The notes under the pieces: model-generated | Told to the model about the DNA's origin: nothing | The model's database searches: none | Seen by the model: the letters and a program-made list of their open reading frames with translations, nothing else | Translations under genes and position numbers: made by a program | Source of the DNA: Thermococci archaeon | Lineage (GTDB): Archaea > Methanobacteriota_B > Thermococci > Thermococcales > Thermococcaceae | DNA: 12,354 bases | Direction of reading: 5' to 3' | Assembly: GCA_003663525.1 (NCBI GenBank) | Contig: QMUF01000037.1 | Location: 1-12,354, forward strand | Shown here: positions 1-5,495 of the stretch, in pieces | How the letters are laid out: each line of letters begins with the position of its first letter | Numbering within the stretch: the stretch's first letter is position 1

Positions 1-304
1 CCGGCTCTGTTTCCAGGGGAATCCTTCCAATGACCTTTCCAATATCCATCTTTCCTCCAGTTTTGATAACAATAGCATCGGAAAAATCGTCCTGAATGCC
101 AAGGAACTCAAGCTGCTTTTTTACCAAGAAAAGGCTGTCTAAAACGTCGTCAATCATTATTTTTATTCCTCTCTCACGGGCGTATCTCACAAAAATGTAT
201 GTTGCCATAATCGAGCCGTAAGAGGCCTCATCCTCAATAAGGACTAAATCGCCGAAGGGAGTTCTATCTATCATATCAAAAAGCATTTCCTTTGTCATTT
301 CCAT
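1..304 (-). CDS. DUF257 family protein, C-terminal part outside window
   Basis: This is the N-terminal 101 residues of a Thermococcales DUF257 family protein; the frame stays open to the window edge. The family has no established function and I do not assign one. Visible features are a hydrophobic beta-rich start (FGDLVLIED near residues 18-25), then an IDDxxDSLFLVKKQLEFLGI block (51-70), then a KTGGKxxxGKVIGR block (81-94). All three blocks recur in the neighbouring gene, so the two are paralogs. I chose ATG 302-304 because GGTGAT lies 3 nt upstream; an in-frame ATG at 296-298 is also possible with a 9-nt spacer. Either start overlaps the end of the upstream gene, so the two are co-transcribed and probably translationally coupled. 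No signal peptide or membrane segment is visible in this part. Confidence 0.8.
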   Translation of the reverse strand, partial: MEMTKEMLFDMIDRTPFGDLVLIEDEASYGSIMATYIFVRYARERGIKIMIDDVLDSLFLVKKQLEFLGIQDDFSDAIVIKTGGKMDIGKVIGRIPLETEP

Positions 305-966
305 TCTATCACCCCGATAGGGATCTCAATTTTCTTTCCAAGCAAATCCAAACTTGTGGATTTTTTGAAAGTAAAAATGCCGGTTGTAGGGGTTGGAACA
401 GCTTCAATCACAGTGCTTGCGATTCTTTCAAGCTCTGTAAGGGGATTAAAGGGAATAGAAGATGCAATCTTCTTGTTGATTAAATAAAATGCTTTTCTCC
501 TTTTCTCTCCAAGGAAAGACTGAAACGCAATAACAAAGGTGTAGAATTCCGATACCGATGGAACAAATGAAAACAGTCTTTCAAGACCAAGTACAATGTT
601 TATGGATTTTTCAACATTTGAAAAAGCCGCTTTTGATGCTTCTTCATAGTTTCTTATATATATGACCTGTTCACTAACAAACCTTACTCTCGCAACAACG
701 TTTCCGACATTCCTTTTTCCACCAGTTTTAACGACAAGGGCATCTCTAAAGTCTTCGTCAATGCCGACAAATTCAAGGTGCTTCTGGATAACGTGGAGAG
801 AATCGAAGTTATCATCGATTATAACGGGCAATCCCCTTGTTCTTCCATAATATAAAAGTCCAAGAGTTGTAAGCTCGGGGATAAATGAGTGATAATACTC
901 AATAAGAACAGTCTCTCCAAATTTTACTTTGTCCATGAGAGTAAAAACATCTTCGAGAGCTTCCAT
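295..966 (-). CDS. DUF257 family protein, complete copy
   Basis: This is a 223-residue soluble protein of the DUF257 family, function unknown. It shares with the downstream gene an FGxxVLIE strand near the start, a (I/M)IDDxxDSLxxxxKxLEFxGIxxDF block (about residues 48-70) and a KTGGKxxxGxVxxR block (about 80-93), so the pair arose by duplication. The C-terminal half contains predicted alternating strands and helices but no Walker A motif, cysteine pair or other catalytic signature that I can recognise. The start is ATG 964-966. An in-frame GTG at 973-975 would add three residues, but that GTG lies in the GTGAT ribosome-binding-like sequence 4 nt upstream of the ATG, so it is better read as the binding site. 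The gene ends inside the start of the next copy. It is separated from the hydrogenase operon by a T-run and its own TATA-like box. Confidence 0.85.
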   Translation of the reverse strand: MEALEDVFTLMDKVKFGETVLIEYYHSFIPELTTLGLLYYGRTRGLPVIIDDNFDSLHVIQKHLEFVGIDEDFRDALVVKTGGKRNVGNVVARVRFVSEQVIYIRNYEEASKAAFSNVEKSINIVLGLERLFSFVPSVSEFYTFVIAFQSFLGEKRRKAFYLINKKIASSIPFNPLTELERIASTVIEAVPTPTTGIFTFKKSTSLDLLGKKIEIPIGVIEWK

Positions 967-995
967 CCTTATCACTGTTTGTTTATGTCAACCTA

Positions 996-1005
996 AAAAT
1001 ATAAA
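996..1005 (-). promoter_or_regulatory. TATA-like box for the DUF257 pair
   Basis: On the minus strand this reads TTTATATTTT, about 30-39 nt upstream of the DUF257 ATG. A start about 25 nt downstream would leave a leader of only around 10 nt that just includes the GTGAT ribosome-binding sequence. The assignment rests on sequence and distance only. Confidence 0.45.
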
Positions 1006-1013
1006 GTTTTTGT

Positions 1014-1020
1014 AAAAAAA
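1014..1020 (-). terminator. Oligo-T terminator of the hydrogenase operon
   Basis: A run of seven T residues on the transcribed-sense minus strand follows directly after the alpha-subunit TGA, with further T-rich sequence beyond it. No hairpin is evident. Oligo-T tracts are the usual intrinsic terminators in Thermococcales. It lies immediately upstream of the DUF257 promoter-like sequence. Confidence 0.5.
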
Positions 1021-2271
1021 TCAAAGCCTAACAACATGCACAGAACAGGAAATGCATGGATCAAATGCCCTTACAGTTTCCTCCAACTTCTGGAGGAATG
1101 TCACCTCATCTGAATCTCCATACCTCTTCTTGGCCTCTTCATAAAGGCTGAGCTCCATAATGGCGTGATTGAAGGCTGTCGGCGTTATTATATTGGAATA
1201 TGCTATGTTACCCCTTTCGTCTATTCTGTAGTGGTGCACTAGCACTCCTCTCGGAGCTTCGGCGTATCCTATCCCCTCTCCCTCTTGAGGTTCAATTGGA
1301 ACATTTTCTCCTTCAATGCCCTTATCTAATAGTGTTTTTGCAACCTCTTTTGCTTTTTCGAGAGCATATACAAGTTCTATAGCTTGGGCCAGATTGTTAA
1401 AGCTTATATAACCGCTTGCAAGTTTCTCTTTGTGTTCTTCATAAAAGTGCTTTGCCATTGGAGTGAGCATGTCGTGCTTTAGCATTACTCTGGAGAGGGC
1501 CCCAACCATAAATATGTTTCCTTTGTATCGGCTTTGTTTTGCAAAGCTGTAGGGAAGTGTTTTCTCTTCGACATGCTCAAGATAATCAAACTTCTCCCCC
1601 TCCTCTGCAATCAGCTTATCTCCATACAAGTATCCGTTAGTGGCAATGTAGTGCTGTACCGTAGCTCCCAATGGTTCTTGTTCTGCAAATATATTCACGG
1701 CTCTTCTTGCAGGCCTTAGAAGTGCTTCGCTCTGTCTTTCTATCCGTTCTAGTTCTTCAACTGTTGGGTATCGTCCAAATCCACCAGGTTTGATATTTAT
1801 GCCGTGTATCTCCCTACCACCGAGGATTTCACGAATATAATTACCAAATGCTTTGATAGTGATCCCTTCTTTGACGACTTCTCCATGCTTGCTGGCCATT
1901 CTTATAGCATCTGCATAGCCAAAGAGGTCTGGAGCAACGAGGAGATAAAGGTGCAGTGCATGACTCTCGATTAGCTCTCCAAGAAGACCAAGCTCTCTTA
2001 GTAGCATTATTTCTTCTGGAACATTAACGCCTAAGGCCCGCTCTATTCCAAGAACCGAGGCAACACTATGAGAGAGGTAGCATATAGCGCATATTCTGGC
2101 CTCTAAGTCAGGCACATCCCAGTAGTGTCTGCCAAGAGTTAGAAGCTCAAAGAATCTGGGCCCTTCGAATATCTTAAGCTTGACATCTTTTACTTCTCCA
2201 TTTTCAACGATGATTTCTGCTCCACCATTTCCTTCTACCCTGGTAAAGGGTTCAATTTCAATGTTTACCAT
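1021..2271 (-). CDS. shyA: Cytoplasmic [NiFe]-hydrogenase (sulfhydrogenase II-type) alpha subunit, catalytic
   Basis: This is the large catalytic subunit of a group 3b cytoplasmic [NiFe]-hydrogenase, where H2 is split or formed at the Ni-Fe site. It has 416 residues, close to the usual length for the archaeal sulfhydrogenases. The N-terminal nickel motif RICAIC places Cys61 and Cys64, and the C-terminal motif DPCISC places Cys406 and Cys409; these are the four Ni ligands. The conserved RGVLVHH segment (341-347) is present. The protein ends four residues after His412 (tail VVRL), the short extension that a maturation endopeptidase removes after Ni insertion; no such protease gene lies in this window. 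The gene overlaps the delta gene by 7 nt and has GGGTGAG 6 nt before its ATG. It is the last gene of the operon. I use the sulfhydrogenase II symbol because the delta subunit is SHII-like; the SHI paralog is the alternative. Confidence 0.93.
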   Translation of the reverse strand: MVNIEIEPFTRVEGNGGAEIIVENGEVKDVKLKIFEGPRFFELLTLGRHYWDVPDLEARICAICYLSHSVASVLGIERALGVNVPEEIMLLRELGLLGELIESHALHLYLLVAPDLFGYADAIRMASKHGEVVKEGITIKAFGNYIREILGGREIHGINIKPGGFGRYPTVEELERIERQSEALLRPARRAVNIFAEQEPLGATVQHYIATNGYLYGDKLIAEEGEKFDYLEHVEEKTLPYSFAKQSRYKGNIFMVGALSRVMLKHDMLTPMAKHFYEEHKEKLASGYISFNNLAQAIELVYALEKAKEVAKTLLDKGIEGENVPIEPQEGEGIGYAEAPRGVLVHHYRIDERGNIAYSNIITPTAFNHAIMELSLYEEAKKRYGDSDEVTFLQKLEETVRAFDPCISCSVHVVRL

Positions 2272-3005
2272 CTTAGCTCACCCCTTGCAAAAGTTTTGAA
2301 CTTTCTTCGGATGTACTCCTCGTCATATCCTAACTCCTTGAGAATCTCAAATTCACTTGCTGGGTTGGCTTCTTTTGGCAGAGGTCCTCTGCATCCGATA
2401 CACCCAACTCCTGACTTTATGCAGGCAGCATTGCATCCTCCAAGAGTTATTGGGCCTAAACAGGGTATTTCTTTTTTAACCAGAACACACTCATATTCGT
2501 TGAGTTTACACTCTACACACACTGGGTAATCCTTTGTTGGTGGTTCAATCCCTTTGGCTAGACTTATGAGCACTTGGTAAATCTCATCTTTATCGTAAGG
2601 ACAGCCGGGTAAAGCGTAGTCTACTGCAACGTGTTGTACAATTGGAGTAGAATCTAAAGCTCTCATGGGATTTGCTTTCGTGCCGTAGACTTTTTCGAGC
2701 TTCTCTCTGATTTTTCCCTCAACACTTGCTTGAACATTTCCATGAGTAGCACATGTTCCAAGGGCTATAAGATAGTTAGAGTGATTTCGGGCATAGTGAA
2801 GGAGGTTCAAGTCTCTCTGAGTTGAGACACTTCCCGTCACTACGGCAACATCAAGTGCATCGTGCTCTCTAAAGCTTGAAGCCATGTGGAATTCTTTTAT
2901 CTCATAGAATTCAAGTAAATCAAAGAGCTTCTCGTAGAGGAAAAGGATATTTAAAGCACAGCCACCACAGCCAGTGAGCTCAAAAACACCCAGTTTGAGC
3001 ATCAT
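2265..3005 (-). CDS. shyD: Sulfhydrogenase II-type delta subunit, electron-transfer small subunit
   Basis: This is the small subunit of the [NiFe]-hydrogenase. It passes electrons between the Ni-Fe site of the alpha subunit and the flavin/[Fe-S] subunits. It has 246 residues. The proximal [4Fe-4S] cluster is indicated by TGCGGC (Cys13, Cys16), GTCA (Cys85) and GCPYD (Cys135). Eight further cysteines (163, 166, 173, 182, 191, 195, 202, 205) supply the medial and distal cubanes. There is no twin-arginine signal peptide, which fits a cytoplasmic enzyme. The opening LGVFELTGCGGCALN matches my memory of P. furiosus SHII delta rather than SHI delta. I chose ATG 3003-3005, which makes an ATGA overlap with the gamma stop; the next ATG (3000-3002) is equally possible. 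The longer reading to 3062 would add 19 cysteine-containing residues inside the gamma gene and is rejected. Confidence 0.92.
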   Translation of the reverse strand: MMLKLGVFELTGCGGCALNILFLYEKLFDLLEFYEIKEFHMASSFREHDALDVAVVTGSVSTQRDLNLLHYARNHSNYLIALGTCATHGNVQASVEGKIREKLEKVYGTKANPMRALDSTPIVQHVAVDYALPGCPYDKDEIYQVLISLAKGIEPPTKDYPVCVECKLNEYECVLVKKEIPCLGPITLGGCNAACIKSGVGCIGCRGPLPKEANPASEFEILKELGYDEEYIRRKFKTFARGELRW

Positions 3006-3868
3006 ATCAGCCCCCTTGTTGAAAGCGCATCCCAATATGTAAATACAGGACCATCTTTGCACACGTACTTAATTGAGGTGCTTGTTCCAACGATGCAGTG
3101 CCCACATTTTCCAACTCCACACCGCATCCTTCTTTCAAGAGTCATGTAAATTCTCCCTGGAGATAACTTTCTGTCTAAGAGCTCCTTGATGACAAACTTA
3201 TACATCACTGGCGGGCCGCAGATCAAAGCATATGTGTTTTCTACATCAAAGCTTTCTCCTCTAAAGAGATCCGTGACAACTCCCTTACAAACTCTTGGTG
3301 AGTAGCCCTTCTCTAGATATATACATGAAGGACTTTCCACCTCATAGGCAAGTTTCACGTGACAGTTCATGTCCTCTCCATGTTTTAGCAGGTGAATTAC
3401 TTCGTCTCTAAAGAGAATGTCTTCGTAGGCCTTGGTACCATAGAACAGATATATTTTTTCATATTTTCCACTATCAAGAGCATACCATAACACTGATCTC
3501 AAGGGAGCCATGCCCAAACCGCCTGCAACTAGGATTAATGTGCTCCCTTCCATTTTTTCCATTGGAAATCCATTGCCATAAGGGCCCCTAATCCCAACAA
3601 TATCTCCTTCTTTTAGAGTGTGCATGTGTTTTGTCATCCTGCCTACTCTTCTAACACATAGTTGGAAGTATCCCTCTCTAGTTGGAGTTGAGCACAGACT
3701 TATTGGAAATTCCCCGAATCCCCTTATATCGACTATTACAAACTGACCGGGCTTGTATTTGAATCCCCTGTTAATTCCAGGGTCAACAAATCGGAGAGTG
3801 AAGAGCTTTTCTCTTGAAGTGAGTTCCTTTACCTCTAAAATCCTTGCCTCATGTGTTTGGAAGGTCAT
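3002..3868 (-). CDS. shyC: Sulfhydrogenase II-type gamma subunit, FAD/NAD(P)H reductase
   Basis: This diaphorase subunit exchanges electrons between NAD(P)(H) and the hydrogenase core. It has 288 residues in the ferredoxin-NADP reductase-like order. An N-terminal FAD-binding barrel contains the FPISLCSTP flavin segment (54-62). It is followed by IRGPYGNGF (93-101) and the nucleotide-binding VAGGLGMAPLRS (114-125). CGPP (217-220) is the usual conserved cysteine loop. At the C-terminus a [2Fe-2S] motif is formed by Cys250, Cys255, Cys258 and Cys270 (MRCGVGKCGHC then YVC), as in dihydroorotate dehydrogenase electron-transfer subunits. The start ATG 3866-3868 overlaps the beta stop as ATGA and has a purine-rich GGGAGGG upstream. 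Whether NADH or NADPH is preferred cannot be decided from the sequence; P. furiosus SHII is reported to accept both. Confidence 0.92.
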   Translation of the reverse strand: MTFQTHEARILEVKELTSREKLFTLRFVDPGINRGFKYKPGQFVIVDIRGFGEFPISLCSTPTREGYFQLCVRRVGRMTKHMHTLKEGDIVGIRGPYGNGFPMEKMEGSTLILVAGGLGMAPLRSVLWYALDSGKYEKIYLFYGTKAYEDILFRDEVIHLLKHGEDMNCHVKLAYEVESPSCIYLEKGYSPRVCKGVVTDLFRGESFDVENTYALICGPPVMYKFVIKELLDRKLSPGRIYMTLERRMRCGVGKCGHCIVGTSTSIKYVCKDGPVFTYWDALSTRGLI

Positions 3869-4869
3869 TGCAATCCCTCCCTTACCTCATCAAGAACCTT
3901 AACATGCTCTATTTTTGCTGGACAGAATTCATCGCACCTTCCACATCCAACACAGTTGAATCCGGACTCAGGATCAAAGTAGTTTTTGCAGTAGTAGCGG
4001 TGCCTAAATCTATCTAAGCGCGTGGGTCTAAAGTTATGTCCTCCAGCCACTAGTCCATGGGTTTCCATGAAACAGGAATCATAACGTCTAACTCTTACTG
4101 CTTCATAGGCGTTTATCCAGAGATCACACACTTCGTAACACCTGCATGTTGGGCAAACCATATTACAATTGCCACACCCAAGACAGATTCTCTCATATTT
4201 TTTCCACACTGGACTGTCAAATGCCAAATCGAGAATATCTGCTAGCCCTTCCTTATTTAAAGATCGTTTAAAGGAGTTAGTTCTCTTTTCTTCAAATTCT
4301 CTAAAGTGATGGAAGTCTTCTTCGGTCACGTTCTCAAAAAGTTCTTCACTTCCCCATGCAATCTCATGTCCCTTTACACTCCCAACTCTGACAAGCCAGC
4401 CATCGGGAAGCTCATGTAAAAACAAGTCGAACCCATGCATGGCAAAGTCCGTGCCCAAGCTCTTACAAAAACAGTATTCATCTGGCATACAGCTAATACC
4501 AATTATTATTGAGTTCTCTCGTCTTTTTTTGTAGTACGGATCCACTGGGTCACTCAAATAAACTTTGTCCAAAATTTCTAAGCCGTGTATATCGCAGGAA
4601 TGGACTCCAAAGAGAACTATAGGCTCTGTGCCATTGGCCTCTTCCCAGTGGCCTTCTTTAAGCTTAAGCATCTCGTCTTTTGGCCTTACAAAGAACTTTT
4701 TTGGTGGGAGCATAGTTCTTGTATAGTCCAAAGTAATTTCGGAAAGAGTTTCGACATTCTGGAAGGAGTATATATCCCCCTTCTTTACTGGTGCATACAA
4801 CTTGCCCCATCTTTTTAGGGAGTTGAAGAACTCCTCAAAATTTTCTTGGGGTAGCTTTACATATCGCAA
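3865..4869 (-). CDS. shyB: Sulfhydrogenase II-type beta subunit, 4Fe-4S protein, TTG start
   Basis: This iron-sulfur subunit (334 residues) of the cytoplasmic sulfhydrogenase is related to anaerobic sulfite reductase subunit A. It is usually held responsible, with gamma, for the sulfur/polysulfide-reducing side activity. Two [4Fe-4S] motifs are clear: Cys229-x2-Cys232-x2-Cys235-x3-Cys239, and Cys306-x2-Cys309-x2-Cys312-x3-Cys316. Extra cysteines (242, 244, 248 and 127, 133, 135) may add ligands. It is the first gene of the operon. I place the start at TTG 4867-4869, giving MRYVKLP, which matches the family N-terminus as I remember it and leaves GGTGAT (4874-4879) intact 4 nt upstream. The GTG at 4876-4878 would add three residues but lies within that ribosome binding site. 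All four hydrogenase genes overlap by 4-7 nt, implying coupled translation. Confidence 0.9.
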   Translation of the reverse strand: MRYVKLPQENFEEFFNSLKRWGKLYAPVKKGDIYSFQNVETLSEITLDYTRTMLPPKKFFVRPKDEMLKLKEGHWEEANGTEPIVLFGVHSCDIHGLEILDKVYLSDPVDPYYKKRRENSIIIGISCMPDEYCFCKSLGTDFAMHGFDLFLHELPDGWLVRVGSVKGHEIAWGSEELFENVTEEDFHHFREFEEKRTNSFKRSLNKEGLADILDLAFDSPVWKKYERICLGCGNCNMVCPTCRCYEVCDLWINAYEAVRVRRYDSCFMETHGLVAGGHNFRPTRLDRFRHRYYCKNYFDPESGFNCVGCGRCDEFCPAKIEHVKVLDEVREGLQ

Positions 4870-4873
4870 GACT

Positions 4874-4879
4874 ATCACC
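4874..4879 (-). promoter_or_regulatory. Ribosome binding site deciding the shyB start
   Basis: The minus strand reads GGTGAT, the Thermococcales consensus, with a 4-nt spacer to the TTG start at 4869. The GTG inside it is in frame and easily mistaken for the start codon. Confidence 0.65.
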
Positions 4880-4901
4880 TAGAGTTATTGGTCAATTTTA
4901 T

Positions 4902-4910
4902 GTTTGTAAA
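4902..4910. promoter_or_regulatory. Imperfect SurR-like half site
   Basis: The plus strand reads GTTTGTAAA, one mismatch from GTT-n3-AAC. It shares eight of nine bases with the inverted perfect site 45 bp away (GTTTGTAAC on the minus strand at 4955-4963). It lies between the hydrogenase TATA-like box and the shyB start, close to the expected transcription start. No third GTT at the extended spacing is present, so this may be chance. Confidence 0.25.
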
Positions 4911-4924
4911 GACTCGATTTAAGG

Positions 4925-4934
4925 ATTTTTTAAA
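4925..4934 (-). promoter_or_regulatory. TATA-like box of the hydrogenase operon
   Basis: The minus strand reads TTTAAAAAAT. A start about 25 nt downstream (near 4904) would leave a leader of about 35 nt before the TTG start of shyB. The SurR-type site lies 13 bp upstream of it, the arrangement expected for activation. A second AT-rich stretch nearer the gene (CATAAAAT) is a weaker alternative. Confidence 0.5.
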
Positions 4935-4946
4935 CGGATGGTGACT

Positions 4947-4963
4947 AACTAAACGTTACAAAC
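4947..4963 (-). promoter_or_regulatory. SurR-type operator, extended consensus, shared by divergent promoters
   Basis: On the minus strand the sequence is GTTTGTAACGTTTAGTT, an exact match to GTT-n3-AAC-n5-GTT. That is the extended site described for SurR, the sulfur-responsive redox-switch regulator of Thermococcales. SurR with reduced cysteines is known to activate hydrogenase operons and to release DNA when S0 oxidises it. The site sits between the two divergent TATA boxes, 13 bp upstream of one and 17 bp upstream of the other, so it could activate both operons. Binding itself is inferred. Confidence 0.75.
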
Positions 4964-4980
4964 ATATACTTTAGTGTGCA

Positions 4981-4988
4981 TTTATAAA
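4981..4988 (+). promoter_or_regulatory. TATA box of the bfuCBA-like operon
   Basis: The sequence is TTTATAAA, a near-ideal archaeal TATA box. A start about 25 nt downstream (near 5010) would give a leader of about 20 nt containing GGTGAT (5021-5026) before the ATG at 5031. The SurR-type site lies just upstream. Confidence 0.6.
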
Positions 4989-5030
4989 CGTCAATGTGAA
5001 AGATATTATGAGAAATGTAAGGTGATGGAC

Positions 5031-5495
5031 ATGAACTCTCAATTTGAGTATATCTACCATTACGAACCGAATCCCAGTTCTCTAATTCCATTGTTGCAAA
5101 AAACCCAAGAGACATTTGGGTATCTCCCAAAAGAGGCCCTTGAGAAGATTTCCAGATATTTAAAGGTGCCACTAAGCAGGGTTTATGGAGTCGCAACATT
5201 TTATGCTCAGTTTCGTTTTGAACCACTTGGAAAGTATGTGATAAAGATATGCCATGGAACGGCTTGCCATGTTAATGGTGCAGTGAACATTTCCCAAGCT
5301 ATACGAGAAGAAGTAGGGATTGAAGAAGGTCAAACAACCTCTGATGGTCTAATAACATTAGAGAGAGTCGCCTGCTTGGGATGCTGTAGCTTAGCTCCGG
5401 TCATAATGATAAACGAGAAGGTTTACGGAAAATTAACGCCTGATAAGGTTAGAAAAATCATTAGAAATCTCAAAGAGGGGAAGCTCAATGTCTGA
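5031..5495 (+). CDS. NuoE/HydC-like [2Fe-2S] subunit (BfuC) of a putative bifurcating oxidoreductase
   Basis: This is a 154-residue thioredoxin-like [2Fe-2S] protein of the 24-kDa complex I / HydC family. After a helical N-terminal region (LLQKTQETFGYLPKEALEKI, 21-40) comes the conserved VYGVATFYAQF segment (51-61). The cluster ligands are Cys74, Cys79, Cys115 and Cys119 (CHGTAC and CLGCC), all four present. In the HydABC/Bfu family this subunit pairs with the NuoF-like subunit to form the flavin core that handles NAD(H) and ferredoxin. The start is ATG 5031 because GGTGAT (5021-5026) lies 4 nt upstream. A longer frame from 4974 would begin at the TATA box and cannot be translated from the predicted transcript. 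It overlaps the next gene by 8 nt and is the first gene of the operon. Confidence 0.9.
   Translation: MNSQFEYIYHYEPNPSSLIPLLQKTQETFGYLPKEALEKISRYLKVPLSRVYGVATFYAQFRFEPLGKYVIKICHGTACHVNGAVNISQAIREEVGIEEGQTTSDGLITLERVACLGCCSLAPVIMINEKVYGKLTPDKVRKIIRNLKEGKLNV

Noticed and set aside
3006..3062. Longer N-terminus of the hydrogenase delta subunit
   Set aside because: It would overlap the gamma gene's [2Fe-2S] C-terminus and adds residues absent from the family. The ATGA junction at 3002-3005 is the normal operon spacing.
4974..5030. Extended N-terminus of the NuoE-like protein starting at 4974
   Set aside because: It begins upstream of the TATA box and reads through it. The ATG at 5031 has GGTGAT 4 nt upstream and gives the normal family length.
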